The notes beneath the pieces are model-generated. The model was not told where the DNA came from. It did no database searches and saw nothing but the letters and a program-made list of their open reading frames with translations. 64,000 nucleotides of DNA from Paraburkholderia hiiakae (GTDB taxonomy: Bacteria; Pseudomonadota; Gammaproteobacteria; Burkholderiales; Burkholderiaceae): the NCBI RefSeq assembly GCF_904848665.1, contig NZ_CAJHCQ010000001.1, positions 841,302 to 905,301 of the forward strand, written 5' to 3'. Shown piece after piece: positions 18,087 to 27,446 of this stretch. Both the position numbers and the translations under genes were made by a program. How positions within the stretch are numbered: the stretch's first letter is position 1; each line of letters starts with the position of its first letter.

Positions 18087-18631
18087 GGGTTCTCCAGTCT
18101 TTGTCAAAAAAGGGTGTCGGGCGGCTGAGGCGCTCGCGCAAAGCTTTGTTTTTCGTCGTTCGCAGGCGTGGCCGTTCTGGGCGGATCCATCTTTGCGGAC
18201 CATTTTTATGGTCAAAAATAAACGGTGTTATTGCCGGTATATCGGGCGGATTAGTTTGCCGTCCGTAAGACCTTTTTTGCCGCGCTCGACGCCGCCTTCC
18301 GTTGCGCTGCGTCACTTCGAATCGCAGCCTGCCGGGCCGCGCCCAGTGGGGCGCTCCCGCACGCGCGGGGGCTGCAGATGACGCGCCGCCGAAGCGAAAG
18401 CGAGATTTGAGACGAAAGGATTCTGTATGACGAGAGATTTCCAAAAAAGTGTGGTATCCACGCGTCAGTTTTCGCAGCGTGGACGAACCGAGCTTCTTGG
18501 GGACGTGTTTCGACGGCGCTAGCCGGTCAGCGCCTGAAGCGAATCCCGAGGCGAATCAACTGGAGAAAGCGGGAGAAAAACGCAGAAAGCGTGAGGCGGG
18601 GAGAAAGCGAAAGCAGCTGCGAGCGCAGCGC
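18087..18631. promoter_or_regulatory. 545-bp gene-free region holding the porin promoter
   Basis: No coding frame with family resemblance is visible here. The porin promoter must lie in it. A relatively AT-rich core around 18190-18270 contains the 6-bp inverted repeat GACCAT-TTTT-ATGGTC at 18198-18213, which could be an operator or a small hairpin in the porin leader. Confidence 0.4.
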
Positions 18632-19216
18632 TCAATTGCGGTAAGGCGAGGGCATGGGCGGGCGCGGAACCTCGCCGCCGTTGCGCGGGAACGGCCGGAA
18701 GGTACCGCCGCGCTCTTCGTTGTACCGGGCGACGTCTTCGCGAATCGAGCCCGCGCGCACCGGCGAGTCGGCCGGCGGGTGCGGCACCTGACGCGATTCC
18801 GCGCTCACGGGCGTAATGGGGTTGCCGCGGGGGTCGCCGCGATAGCCGCCGTAGCCGCCGCCGAACGGCGTGCCATAGCTGTAGTCGCGACGGGGAGCCT
18901 GCTGCTGGACCTGCCCTTGCCACTGATTCGGTGCACGATTGCCGCCGCGCTCATAGCGGCCGCCCTGATCGGCCACGCGCATGGGCGTTGCTGTAGGGCC
19001 GCGGCCGCGCTCGGGGGCGCCGTGGTAGCCGCCGCCCCATGACATGCCGGCCCGCGGCGCGGGCATCGAGTGCATGGCGGGCATGGAAGGCGCGCGCGCG
19101 AAGCCGCCGCCCCCGCCGTGCCCCGGAAAACCGGGCTGCGCATGGGCGAGCGCAACGAAGGCCGCCAATCCGGCCCCGAAGATCCACTGTCCCAGTTTTG
19201 ACAACCCTGCGTGCAT
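18632..19216 (-). CDS. Secreted Gly/Pro/Arg-rich protein of unknown function
   Basis: The 194-aa protein starts at ATG 19216 with AGGTGA upstream. It has an N-terminal hydrophobic signal segment ending ALAHAQP, then a disordered region rich in Gly, Pro, Met and Arg (PGHGGGGGFARAP, MPAMHSMPAP) and a short conserved-looking tail (ADSPVRAGSIREDVARYNEE). I recognise no catalytic motif. It looks like one of the Burkholderiaceae exported low-complexity proteins. Confidence 0.65.
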   Translation of the reverse strand: MHAGLSKLGQWIFGAGLAAFVALAHAQPGFPGHGGGGGFARAPSMPAMHSMPAPRAGMSWGGGYHGAPERGRGPTATPMRVADQGGRYERGGNRAPNQWQGQVQQQAPRRDYSYGTPFGGGYGGYRGDPRGNPITPVSAESRQVPHPPADSPVRAGSIREDVARYNEERGGTFRPFPRNGGEVPRPPMPSPYRN

Positions 19217-19769
19217 TGTGACGTTTCACCTGCCCGACGTTTGCGCTTGGCAACCCGCCACTCGGGCCATGGCGGGCCAGTCCCGGGACGCCCGCCGCGC
19301 AGCGCGTAACGATTGCCGCCACAACGATTTTGGCGTCCCTTTGACGGTAATTTATGGGCGTGCCGTATGGGTGTCGAGCCAAAAGATGTTATGCCGCCCG
19401 AAGGGTTGTAACACCATGTTACTGCTAGGTTTTCCGGATCTGGAGGCGGTCTCGGAAGGCCGCCCAGCAAGGCGCTGCGGGCAGGTATAGAGTGGTCCGC
19501 CTTATGCTTGAGCACGGCCTCAACATCTGAAGAATGCGCGGACTCCTGACGACTTTTGCGGCACGGGAATGCCCCTCGCATGTCGATGAGGAATCCGGCA
19601 TAAAAGAGTCATCGACATGGGCGATCCATGCGCTGCTTTCATTAATCGATGCTTCAAATGAATTTGCTTTTTCAATCGGCTTGCGCCGACAATAGACGTC
19701 CCGATTCACCCGTTGCACGCACACCGATTGCGCGCAGCCAGCGCCCAGGCGCGCACTAGAGATTGTCCG
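19217..19769. other. 553-bp intergenic region, nothing recognised
   Basis: The region separates the divergent genes for the secreted protein and the SBF transporter. It holds both promoters presumably. I see no clear sigma-70 pair, repeat or RNA gene. Confidence 0.4.
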
Positions 19770-20816
19770 ATGGCACGTCCGAAATTCCTGCCCGATAACT
19801 TCACCCTCTGCCTTGTCGGCACGGTGATTCTTGCGAGCCTGTTCCCGGTGCACGGCCAGGCCGCCACCGGTTTCAACTGGCTCACCAACGTAGCCGTCGG
19901 CCTGCTGTTCTTCCTGCACGGCGCCAAGCTGTCGCGCGAGGCGATCGTCGCCGGTGCGACGCACTGGCGGCTGCACATCGTCGTACTGCTCAGCACTTTC
20001 GTACTCTTTCCGGCGCTGGGGCTCGCGCTCAAGCCGGTGCTTTCGCCGCTCGTCACCCCGGCGCTCTATGCGGGCGTGCTGTTCCTCTGCACGCTGCCTT
20101 CCACGGTGCAGTCGTCCATCGCCTTTACCTCGATCGCGCGCGGCAACGTGCCCGCCGCCGTTTGCAGCGCTTCGGCGTCGAGCCTGATCGGCATCTTCGT
20201 CACGCCCGCGCTCGTGAGTCTGGTCGTCACGAACCAGAGTGCGGCCGCCGGCTCGGCCTGGCACACCGTGTGGAACATCGTGCTGCAACTGCTCGTGCCG
20301 TTCGTGGCGGGTCAGTTGCTGCGCCCGGTGATCGGTCACTGGATCGAGCGCAACAAGGGTGTGCTCAAGTTCGTCGATCAGGGCTCGATCCTGCTCGTCG
20401 TGTTCGGGGCGTTTTCCGAGGCCGTGAACGAAGGGCTCTGGCATCACATTCCGCTCACCGCGCTCGGCGGCCTGCTCGTGGTCAACGCGGTGCTGCTCGC
20501 GCTCGCACTCGGCATCACGATGTACACGAGCAAGAAGCTCGGCTTCTCGCGCGCCGACCAGATCACCATCATTTTTTGCGGCTCGAAAAAGAGCCTCGCG
20601 GCCGGCGTGCCGATGGCAAAGGTCATCTTCGCCTCGAACGCCGTGGGCGCGGTCGTGCTCCCGCTCATGCTGTTCCACCAGATCCAGCTCATGGTGTGCG
20701 CGGCGCTCGCCCAGCGCTGGGGCGAGCGCGACATGAGCGCCGAGCGCGCCGCCAACTCGGGCGACGAATCGCGTGCCGGCACGAGCGAGCGCACTGCTAC
20801 GGCCGCGCGCCGATAA
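19770..20816 (+). CDS. Bile acid:sodium symporter family (SBF-like) transporter
   Basis: The 348-aa protein has about nine to ten membrane helices with SBF-like features: NVAVGLLFFLHGAKLSREA in the first crossing region, FLCTLPSTVQSSIAFTSIARG (split here at STV) and the late FCGSKKSLAAGVPMAKVIF block. This is the YfeH/Rch1-like bacterial branch, for which several organic acids have been proposed as substrates. The C-terminal ~30 residues are polar and cytoplasmic. No linked pathway genes indicate its cargo. Confidence 0.87.
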   Translation: MARPKFLPDNFTLCLVGTVILASLFPVHGQAATGFNWLTNVAVGLLFFLHGAKLSREAIVAGATHWRLHIVVLLSTFVLFPALGLALKPVLSPLVTPALYAGVLFLCTLPSTVQSSIAFTSIARGNVPAAVCSASASSLIGIFVTPALVSLVVTNQSAAAGSAWHTVWNIVLQLLVPFVAGQLLRPVIGHWIERNKGVLKFVDQGSILLVVFGAFSEAVNEGLWHHIPLTALGGLLVVNAVLLALALGITMYTSKKLGFSRADQITIIFCGSKKSLAAGVPMAKVIFASNAVGAVVLPLMLFHQIQLMVCAALAQRWGERDMSAERAANSGDESRAGTSERTATAARR

Positions 20817-21075
20817 GCGCCGATAAGCGCCACTGAGCGCCACCAAGTGGCGTTCAATACGTCGTTCAGGGCGGCGAGAAGTCGTCGCCCTGCTGCAGCA
20901 AACGCCACGGCCTGGCCGCGGCGCCCCCCTCTCTGCCTCCAGCTACCCTCCCCCCGTTCCGCGCGCATCCGCCGCACGCCCAAAGAGGGCTCCACCGTAC
21001 TGTCACCAAAAATTCATTGAATTCATCCGATGATATGCCGTTAAGTTCAACGTCTTCGCCCGTTCCAGCCTGTCC

Positions 21076-22932
21076 ATGTCTGCGTCCGCTCGCGCGCCAT
21101 TCCTTCACGCCACGCCCGGCGTTGGGGCACTGATCGCCCAGCGTCAGCTGCGCGCCGTCTTCCAGCCCATCGTCGATTTCGAGGGTGGCGTGATCCTCGG
21201 CTACGAGGGCCTCATTCGTGGACCGGCCGGCTCGCCGCTCGAAACGCCCGCCGCCCTCTTCGCGCGCGCAGGCGACGAACAATGCACCGCCGCGCTCGAA
21301 CGCGCGGCCGCCCGCACCTGCATCGAAACGTTCGCCGGGCTCGACTGCCCCGGCAAGCTGTTCCTCAATTTCAGCGCCGACGCGCTGCGCCAGCTCACCG
21401 CCGCCGGCGACGCCGCGCTTGCACTCTTCGACGGCCCGATCGACCCGACGCGCGTCGTGATCGAACTCACCGAGCAGAGCGCCATCCACGACCTGCGCAA
21501 CTTCTCGCCCGTGGTGGAAACGTTGCGCGCGGCGGGCGCCCAGTTCGCGCTGGACGACTACGGCACGGCCAACGCCAGCCTCAACCTCTGGGTGCAATTG
21601 CAGCCCGATGTCGTGAAGATCGACCGCTTCTTCATCCATGACATCGCCAACGACGCGCTCAAGTTCGAAGCCGTGCGCGCCATGCAGCATTTCGCGCAGG
21701 CGAGCGGCGCGCGCCTCGTGGCGGAGGGCATCGAGAATGCCGCCGACCTGATCGTGCTGCGCGACATGGGCATCGACTGCGGCCAGGGCTTTTTCTTTGG
21801 CCGTCCCAACGTGGAACCGCTGCGCGTGCTCGCACGCGAAGCGCGCGAGGCGATTCGCGCGGACCATATCGCCGTGTTTCCCGAGGCCACGCGCAGCGCC
21901 GCCACGCAGCCCGCGGGGGGCACCGCGCCCGCCAGCAAGATGCTCGTGCGCGCGCCCGCGCTGCCGCGCGAGGCAACCAACAACGACGTGCTCCAACTGT
22001 TCAACGGTCAACCCGATCTGCACGCGGTGGCCGTGGTGGAAGACGAAGCGCCCGTCGCGCTCATCAACCGGCGCGCGTTCATGGACCGTTATGCGCTGCC
22101 ATACCACCGCGAGCTGTTCGGCAAGAAGGCCTGCCTGCAATTCGCCAACGCGCAGCCGGTGCTGATCGAGCAGTCGATGACCGTCGAGCAGATGGCCACG
22201 CTCCTCGCCAGCGACGACCAGCGCTATCTCGCCGATGGCTTCGTGATCACCGACAACGGCCGCTATGCCGGACTCGGCACCGGCGAGAGCCTCGTGCGCG
22301 CGGTGACGGAGGTGCGCATCCAGGCCGCGCGCTACGCGAATCCGCTCACCTTCCTGCCGGGCAACATTCCGATCAGCTCGCATATCGAGCGCCTGCTCTC
22401 GCACGACGCAGGCTTTCACGCGTGCTACGTCGACCTGAACCAGTTCAAGCCCTTCAACGATCAGTACGGCTACTGGCAGGGCGATGAGGTGCTCAAGTTC
22501 GCGGCGACGGTGCTCGCCGACGCCTGCGACCCCACGCGCGATTTCCTCGGCCACGTGGGCGGCGACGACTTCCTGATCCTGTTCCAGAGCGAGACGTGGC
22601 GCGAGCGCGCGCGCCAGGCGATCGAAACGTTCAACGAAGGCGCACTGCGCTTCTACGCGCCGGGCGACCGGCTCGCGGGCGGTATTCACGGCGAGGATCG
22701 CCACGGTAACGCCACCTTTTTCACCTTCGTGACGATGGCGATAGGCTGCGTGCGCGTCGCGCCGGGCGAAGGCGCGCAGCACAGCAGCGACGCCATCGCC
22801 TCCCTCGCGGCCCTCGCCAAACGCCGCGCGAAACAGGAAGCCACCGGACTTGTCGTGATCGACGGGAGCGCGAGCGCCAACCTCCTCCCCGCGCTCGGCA
22901 CGACACCGGGCGAAGCCGCCAGCGCGTCATAA
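21076..22932 (+). CDS. EAL-CBS-GGDEF signalling protein
   Basis: The 618-aa soluble protein has an N-terminal EAL domain with E44-G-L (GYEGLIRGP), FLNFSAD, ELTEQS, LDDYGTA, KIDRFF and AEGIEN, so all residues needed for c-di-GMP hydrolysis are present. A middle region (about 310-420) reads like a CBS pair. The C-terminal GGDEF domain has the altered signature GGDDF near residue 495. It is therefore likely an active phosphodiesterase whose cyclase domain is weak or regulatory. It has no membrane segment and no obvious operon partner; a terminator follows. Confidence 0.9.
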   Translation: MSASARAPFLHATPGVGALIAQRQLRAVFQPIVDFEGGVILGYEGLIRGPAGSPLETPAALFARAGDEQCTAALERAAARTCIETFAGLDCPGKLFLNFSADALRQLTAAGDAALALFDGPIDPTRVVIELTEQSAIHDLRNFSPVVETLRAAGAQFALDDYGTANASLNLWVQLQPDVVKIDRFFIHDIANDALKFEAVRAMQHFAQASGARLVAEGIENAADLIVLRDMGIDCGQGFFFGRPNVEPLRVLAREAREAIRADHIAVFPEATRSAATQPAGGTAPASKMLVRAPALPREATNNDVLQLFNGQPDLHAVAVVEDEAPVALINRRAFMDRYALPYHRELFGKKACLQFANAQPVLIEQSMTVEQMATLLASDDQRYLADGFVITDNGRYAGLGTGESLVRAVTEVRIQAARYANPLTFLPGNIPISSHIERLLSHDAGFHACYVDLNQFKPFNDQYGYWQGDEVLKFAATVLADACDPTRDFLGHVGGDDFLILFQSETWRERARQAIETFNEGALRFYAPGDRLAGGIHGEDRHGNATFFTFVTMAIGCVRVAPGEGAQHSSDAIASLAALAKRRAKQEATGLVVIDGSASANLLPALGTTPGEAASAS

Positions 22933-22969
22933 CGGCCTGAATTTCCCCCTGCGGCAGCCCCAAAAAGTG

Positions 22970-23010
22970 TGGGCCGGCCGCGCGGCTCATGCCGCGCGCC
23001 GGCCCATTTT
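22970..23010 (+). terminator. Intrinsic terminator after the EAL-GGDEF gene
   Basis: A 16-bp GC-rich stem with one bulged C and a TCAT loop, followed by TTTTGCTTTTG on the plus strand. Confidence 0.85.
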
Positions 23011-23039
23011 GCTTTTGTTTCCTCGCTGCTGCGCCGTCG

Positions 23040-23195
23040 CTAGATCGTTCCCATCAACACCAGCACGACCACCACGATAACGACGATGCCGAGTGTGCCC
23101 GAAGGCGCGTAGCCCCACGAGCGGCTATGCGGCCACGCTGGAAACGCGCCAATGAGCAGCAGGATCAGAATGACCAGAAGCAGGGTGCCGAGCAT
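23040..23195 (-). CDS. DUF3309 small membrane protein
   Basis: This 51-aa gene starts at ATG 23195 with CGGAGG 6 nt upstream. The product has two hydrophobic helices (MLGTLLLVILILLLIGAFP and a second rich in Ile/Val) separated by WPHSRSWGYAPSG, which is the DUF3309 signature loop. It is an inner-membrane hairpin of unknown function, found widely in proteobacteria. Confidence 0.88.
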   Translation of the reverse strand: MLGTLLLVILILLLIGAFPAWPHSRSWGYAPSGTLGIVVIVVVVLVLMGTI

Positions 23196-23254
23196 GACGC
23201 CTCCGAAAGTCGAATGTTAGTGCCCGGCTTACCGCAACCGCCGTGCCCGCACCC

Positions 23255-23275
23255 GTTTAGTTAATTTTACTAAAC
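23255..23275. promoter_or_regulatory. Candidate LacI-family operator
   Basis: Perfect 7-bp inverted repeat GTTTAGT-N7-ACTAAAC in an AT-rich stretch upstream of the LacI gene. A related half-site, TTTTTACTATAC at 23354-23365, overlaps a good -10 element (TATACAAT, 23361-23368). This fits autoregulation by the LacI-type repressor and control of the downstream sugar genes. Confidence 0.5.
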
Positions 23276-23425
23276 ATACAAGTTTGCGTTTATTTCATTG
23301 TTTACTGGTATTTACCTGGAATTCATGGCGTAGATTCGGGTTTTTGGAACATATTTTTACTATACAATCGCCGCACACCTGACCACTCCCGGAACGCTCA
23401 CCGCGCTCACCGCTTGCCAGGAATC

Positions 23426-24481
23426 ATGGGGACAACCATTCGTGACGTCGCGCAGGCCGCCAACGTGTCGATCGGCACCGTGTCGCGCGCGTTGAAAAAC
23501 CAGCCGGGTCTTTCCGAAGCCACGCGCGAACGCATCGTCGAAGTCGCGCGCGCGCTCGGCTACGACTGCGCGCAACTGCGCCCGCGCATTCGCCGGCTCA
23601 CCTTCCTGCTCCACCGCCAGCACAACAACTTCGCGGCGAGCCCGTTCTTCTCGCACGTGCTGCACGGCGTGGAAGACGCCTGCCGCGAACACGGCATCGT
23701 GCCCGCGCTGCTCACGGCCGGTCCCGCCGACGACACCGTCCAGCAGTTGCGCCTGCACGCGCCCGATGCCATCGCCGTGGCGGGTTTCGTCGAGCCGGAA
23801 ATGCTCGCCGCGCTCGTCGCGCTGCAACGGCCGCTCGTGCTGATCGACCTGTGGGCGCCGGGCCTGCGCTCGGTGAACATCGACAACGCGGCGGGCGCCG
23901 CGCTCGCCATGCAGCATCTGTTCGAGCTGGGGCGGCGGCGCATTGCGTTCATCGGCGGGTCGCTTGCGCACTACAGCATCGCGCAGCGCGCGCTCGGCTA
24001 CCGGCGCGCGTTCTTCGAGGCGGGCCTCCTGTTCGACCCATCGCTCGAAACGACGATAGACGGCGGCCTCGATCCGGACACGGGCGCGTCGCTCGCCATG
24101 CAGCGTTTGCTCGATTCGGCGCGAGCCGCATCGCGCCCGCCGCCCGACGCCCTGTTCGCCTACAACGACGCCGCCGCGCTCGCAGCCATGCGCGTGTGCC
24201 TCGCCAACGGCCTGCGCGTGCCCGAGGACATCGGCATCGTCGGTTTCGACGATATCGCGGGCGCCACGCACGCCACACCACCGCTCTCGACGATCGCCGT
24301 CGACAAGGAAGCGCTCGGGCGGCGGGGCGTCGAACTACTGCTCGAAGAAACGCCTGCCACGAGCGAGATCCGTTTGCCGGTGCAGCTCGTCGCACGCGCG
24401 AGCACCTTGGGTGCGGCGTCATCGAATCTCATCGCCGCGCACGCTGTCCGTCACACTGCAAGCACACCACAGAGCGCCTGA
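23426..24481 (+). CDS. LacI family transcriptional regulator
   Basis: The 351-aa protein begins with the LacI HTH (TIRDVAQAANVSIGTVSRAL, residues ~3-22) and hinge-helix region (RARALGYDCAQLRP-like), followed by a periplasmic-binding-like sensor domain (LRSVNIDNAAGAALAMQHL, FIGGS, DIGIVGFDDI, TPPLSTIAVD). ATG 23426 follows CAGGAA; an upstream TTG is less likely. It is followed at 63 bp by the epimerase and kinase genes, so it most likely represses that sugar cassette. Confidence 0.92.
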   Translation: MGTTIRDVAQAANVSIGTVSRALKNQPGLSEATRERIVEVARALGYDCAQLRPRIRRLTFLLHRQHNNFAASPFFSHVLHGVEDACREHGIVPALLTAGPADDTVQQLRLHAPDAIAVAGFVEPEMLAALVALQRPLVLIDLWAPGLRSVNIDNAAGAALAMQHLFELGRRRIAFIGGSLAHYSIAQRALGYRRAFFEAGLLFDPSLETTIDGGLDPDTGASLAMQRLLDSARAASRPPPDALFAYNDAAALAAMRVCLANGLRVPEDIGIVGFDDIAGATHATPPLSTIAVDKEALGRRGVELLLEETPATSEIRLPVQLVARASTLGAASSNLIAAHAVRHTASTPQSA

Positions 24482-24544
24482 GGCGCTCCGTTGAAAACAC
24501 GTTGAAACTACGCTGAAGCCACGTCCAAGCCAGAAGAGAAAGCC

Positions 24545-25864
24545 ATGACGATGACCGCCGACACCGCCTCCTTAGCCACCGCACACCCTGTCGCCGCGCC
24601 GGGCGTCGCGAGCTTTCGCGACCGCGGCTTCCTGCTCAGCCACGTGCAGGACACGCTGCGCTTCTACGCGCCGAACGTGCTCGATCCGTCGGGCGGCTTC
24701 TTCCATTACTTCCGCGACGACGGTTCGATCTACAACGCGCACTCGCGGCACCTCGTGAGCAGCTGCCGTTACGTCTTCAACTATGCGATGGCGTACCGCG
24801 AGTTCGGCGATCCGCAGCACCTGGAATACGCGCGCCACGGCCTGCAGTTCCTGCGCGAAGGCCACTGGGACCCGCAACTGCAAGGCTACGACTGGGAGAT
24901 CGACTGGCGCGACGGCAAGAAGCGCATGCTCGACGCCACGCGCCACTGCTACGGCCTCGCGTTCGTGCTGCTCGCATACGCGCATGCGGCGATGGCCGGC
25001 ATCGAGGAAGCACGGCCGATGATCGGCGCGACGTTCGATCTGATGGAACATCGCTTCTGGGACGGCGCGGCGGGCCTGTACGCCGACGAGGCGAGCGCCG
25101 ACTGGATCGTCTCGGGCTATCGCGGCCAGAATGCCAACATGCACACGACCGAGGCGCTGCTCGCGGCCTACGAGGCGACGGGCCATCTCGTGTATCTCGA
25201 CCGCGCCGAGCGCGTCGCGTCGAACATCACGCTGCGCCAGGCGAAGCTCTCGCAAGGGCTCGTGTGGGAGCACTTTCACGCGGACTGGTCGGTGGACTGG
25301 CATTACAACGAAGAAGACAGCTCGAATATCTTCCGCCCGTGGGGCTTCCAGCCGGGGCATCAAACGGAATGGGCCAAGCTGCTGTTGCTGCTCGAGCGTC
25401 ACCGGCCGCTGCCCTGGCTGCTGCCGCGCGCGATCGAACTCTTCGACGCCGCCATGGCGCACGCCTGGGACAACGATCACGGCGGCCTCTACTACGGCTT
25501 CGGCCCGGACGGCACCGTGTGCGATCACGACAAGTACTTCTGGGTGCAGGCGGAAACCTTCGCCACGGCGGCGCTGCTCGGCAAGCGCACCGGCAACGAG
25601 CGCTTCTGGGACTGGTACGACGAGATCTGGCGCTACAGCTGGGCGAATTTCGTCGATCATCGTTACGGTGCGTGGTATCGCATCCTCACCTGCGACAACC
25701 GCAAGTACAGTGACGAGAAGAGCCCCGCCGGCAAGACCGACTATCACACCATGGGCGCGTGCTACGAAGCGCTGAACGCGCTGCCTGGACGCGGCATGGC
25801 GCCGATCGTCGGCCGCGAGGAAGCCGCCGCTGGCGACATGACCGGCACGACCGGCCAGAACTAA
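24545..25864 (+). CDS. AGE family sugar epimerase/isomerase (mannose-isomerase-like)
   Basis: The 439-aa protein is an (alpha/alpha)6-barrel of the N-acylglucosamine 2-epimerase family. Key stretches are RHLVSSCRYVFNYAMAYRE, RHCYGLAFVLLAYAHAAMAG, the NANMHTTEALLAAYEATG block, WVQAETFATAALLGKRTG and YHTMGACYEALNALPG with conserved His. The lack of a nucleotide-binding feature and the company of a PfkB kinase favour a D-mannose/fructose-type isomerase over true GlcNAc epimerase (inference). It lies 16 bp upstream of the kinase gene. Confidence 0.87.
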   Translation: MTMTADTASLATAHPVAAPGVASFRDRGFLLSHVQDTLRFYAPNVLDPSGGFFHYFRDDGSIYNAHSRHLVSSCRYVFNYAMAYREFGDPQHLEYARHGLQFLREGHWDPQLQGYDWEIDWRDGKKRMLDATRHCYGLAFVLLAYAHAAMAGIEEARPMIGATFDLMEHRFWDGAAGLYADEASADWIVSGYRGQNANMHTTEALLAAYEATGHLVYLDRAERVASNITLRQAKLSQGLVWEHFHADWSVDWHYNEEDSSNIFRPWGFQPGHQTEWAKLLLLLERHRPLPWLLPRAIELFDAAMAHAWDNDHGGLYYGFGPDGTVCDHDKYFWVQAETFATAALLGKRTGNERFWDWYDEIWRYSWANFVDHRYGAWYRILTCDNRKYSDEKSPAGKTDYHTMGACYEALNALPGRGMAPIVGREEAAAGDMTGTTGQN

Positions 25865-25880
25865 ATAGAGGAACACGACG

Positions 25881-26864
25881 ATGAGCACCTGCAGCACCGG
25901 CCCGGACTTCTCGTCCGGCTTCCCGGCCTTCATCTCGGCCGGCGACATCCTCACCGATCTCGTGCGCACCCCTGCGCCCGAAGGCACGCCGCACAGTTCG
26001 CCGCCGGGCGCACCGGGCATGGACTCGCACTGGCGCGCACACCCTGGCGGCGCGGGCTGGAACGTCGCGCGCGCGGTCGCGCGCCTCGGGCTGCCGACGG
26101 CAAGCGTGGGAGCGCTCGGGGTGGACAACTTCTCGGATGAACTCTGGAACGCGAGCGTGGCCGCTGGGCTCGACATGCGCTTCATGCAGCGCGTCGAGCG
26201 CGCGCCGCTGCTCGCAATCGTGCATCAGACGCATCCGCCCGCGTACTACTTCATTGGCGATAACAGCGCCGACCTGGCCTTCGATCCCGCGAAGCTGCCC
26301 GAAGGCTGGCGCGCGCATGCGAAGTGGGCGCACTTTGGCTGCATCAGCCTCGTGCGCCAGCCGCTCGGCGAAACGCTCGCCACGCTTGCCGCCGAGCTGC
26401 GCGCGGCCGGCGTGAAGATCAGCTTCGATCCGAACTACCGCAACCTCATGGCGCACGGCTACGAGCCGATCCTGCGCCGTATGGCCGCGCTCGCCGATCT
26501 CATCAAGGTCTCCGACGAAGACCTGCGCATGCTGTTCGAAGGCAAGAGCGAGGCCGAAGCCATCGAAGCCGTGCGCGCGCTCAATCCGGCCGCCACGCTG
26601 CTCGTCACGCGCGGCGCGCAGGCGGCCACGCTCTACGTGGGCAACGAGGTGATCGAAGCGGCGCCGCCGCGCGTCGAGGTCGCCGATACGGTGGGTGCGG
26701 GCGACGCGTCCATCGGCGGGCTGCTGTTCAGTCTCATGAGCGCGCCGCAGCGCAACTGGCGCCAGCATCTCGCCTTCGCGCTCGCCGCGGGCGCGGCCGC
26801 GTGCCGCCGGCCCGGCGCGCATTCGCCGACGCTCGACGAAGTCGTCGCGCTGCTCGCCGACTGA
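25881..26864 (+). CDS. PfkB family carbohydrate kinase (fructokinase-like)
   Basis: The 327-aa ribokinase-fold protein shows the N-terminal substrate region (FISAGDILTDLV, HPGGAGWNVARAVARLGL) and the PfkB signature-2 DTVGAGDASIGGLLF with the catalytic Asp in GAGD. The SFDPNYRNLM segment is typical of fructokinases. It phosphorylates a sugar with ATP in the cytoplasm. With the preceding isomerase it would take mannose to fructose and then to fructose-6-phosphate, under the LacI regulator. Confidence 0.9.
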   Translation: MSTCSTGPDFSSGFPAFISAGDILTDLVRTPAPEGTPHSSPPGAPGMDSHWRAHPGGAGWNVARAVARLGLPTASVGALGVDNFSDELWNASVAAGLDMRFMQRVERAPLLAIVHQTHPPAYYFIGDNSADLAFDPAKLPEGWRAHAKWAHFGCISLVRQPLGETLATLAAELRAAGVKISFDPNYRNLMAHGYEPILRRMAALADLIKVSDEDLRMLFEGKSEAEAIEAVRALNPAATLLVTRGAQAATLYVGNEVIEAAPPRVEVADTVGAGDASIGGLLFSLMSAPQRNWRQHLAFALAAGAAACRRPGAHSPTLDEVVALLAD

Positions 26865-27101
26865 AGGCACAAGGCGAGGCGCGTCGCCTGGCGTGTCGCC
26901 AGGCGCACTGCAAGGACACGGCGCGGTGCTGACACGAAAGCGCCGCGCCGGCGTCATATGCGTGTCCCGCAGCCGCGCGGGCAACGTGCTAGCATGGAAT
27001 TTCCCTCTTGTTGCGGGCGAGGCGCGACGCTTGCGCGCTTCACCGTGCGCGGCCCGATCCACCCGGCCCGTCGAGGGGTTTCCTTCCGCGAGGAGCACGT
27101 T

Positions 27102-27323
27102 ATGGAAGACGTCAGCTACACCAAGGGGATCTACACGGCCGTCGCCTCTGTGCGGCCCATGAACGCCGGCCAGTACCAGGGCCTGGTCTCCCTGGCGCGC
27201 GACGACGGCGAGGAACTCGAAAACGCGGTGTATGAAGTGGAAGCCGCATCGGGCACGCCGGAAGAAGCTCTCGAAGAAGCCAAGGCGCTGGCGCATCGCA
27301 TTCTCGGCGAGCTCGAACTGTAA
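27102..27323 (+). CDS. Small conserved-type protein of unknown function
   Basis: This 73-aa protein starts at ATG 27102, six bases after AGGAG. It reads as three short strands (YTAVASVRPM, YQGLVSLARDD, ENAVYEVEAA) followed by one helix (TPEEALEEAKALAHRILGEL). No cysteines, signal peptide or catalytic motif are seen. Its strand-strand-strand-helix layout is shared with the small proteins at 27447 and 44225. Function unknown. Confidence 0.7.
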   Translation: MEDVSYTKGIYTAVASVRPMNAGQYQGLVSLARDDGEELENAVYEVEAASGTPEEALEEAKALAHRILGELEL

Positions 27324-27384
27324 GTCGCGCGGGGTGAACCCAGCGCCCGTTCAGGGTCTGCTGGCAGCGCTACATGCGACGGGG

Positions 27385-27435
27385 GTGCTCTGCATGGGAC
27401 CCGAGTCAGTGCTAAAGCACTAACTCTGGTCGACA
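27385..27435. repeat. Dispersed palindromic element, copy A
   Basis: The stretch GTGCTCTGCATGGGACCCGA continues into an imperfect palindrome (27400-27429, AGTGCT-AA-AGCACT core) and then GGTCGACAG. Almost the same sequence occurs at 29121-29172 in front of an unrelated gene. It sits 12 nt upstream of the next ATG with GGAGG following directly, so it is in the leader of the 27447 gene. Confidence 0.75.
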
Positions 27436-27446
27436 GGAGGTTAGCC

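Noticed and set aside
15966..18128. A 720-codon plus-strand frame
   Set aside because: Antisense to LysR and the porin and crosses the terminator at 16924-16955.
20838..20852. Small hairpin CGCCAC-CAA-GTGGCG after the SBF transporter
   Set aside because: Only 6 bp, no U run; could easily be chance in GC-rich DNA.
20866..22782. A 638-codon minus-strand frame
   Set aside because: Antisense shadow of the EAL-GGDEF gene; its translation is His/Arg/Ala-rich with no family.
26885..26905. 9-bp hairpin CGCCTGGCG-TGT-CGCCAGGCG after the PfkB gene
   Set aside because: A 3-nt loop and no U run; possibly a Rho-dependent end but not supportable as an intrinsic terminator.
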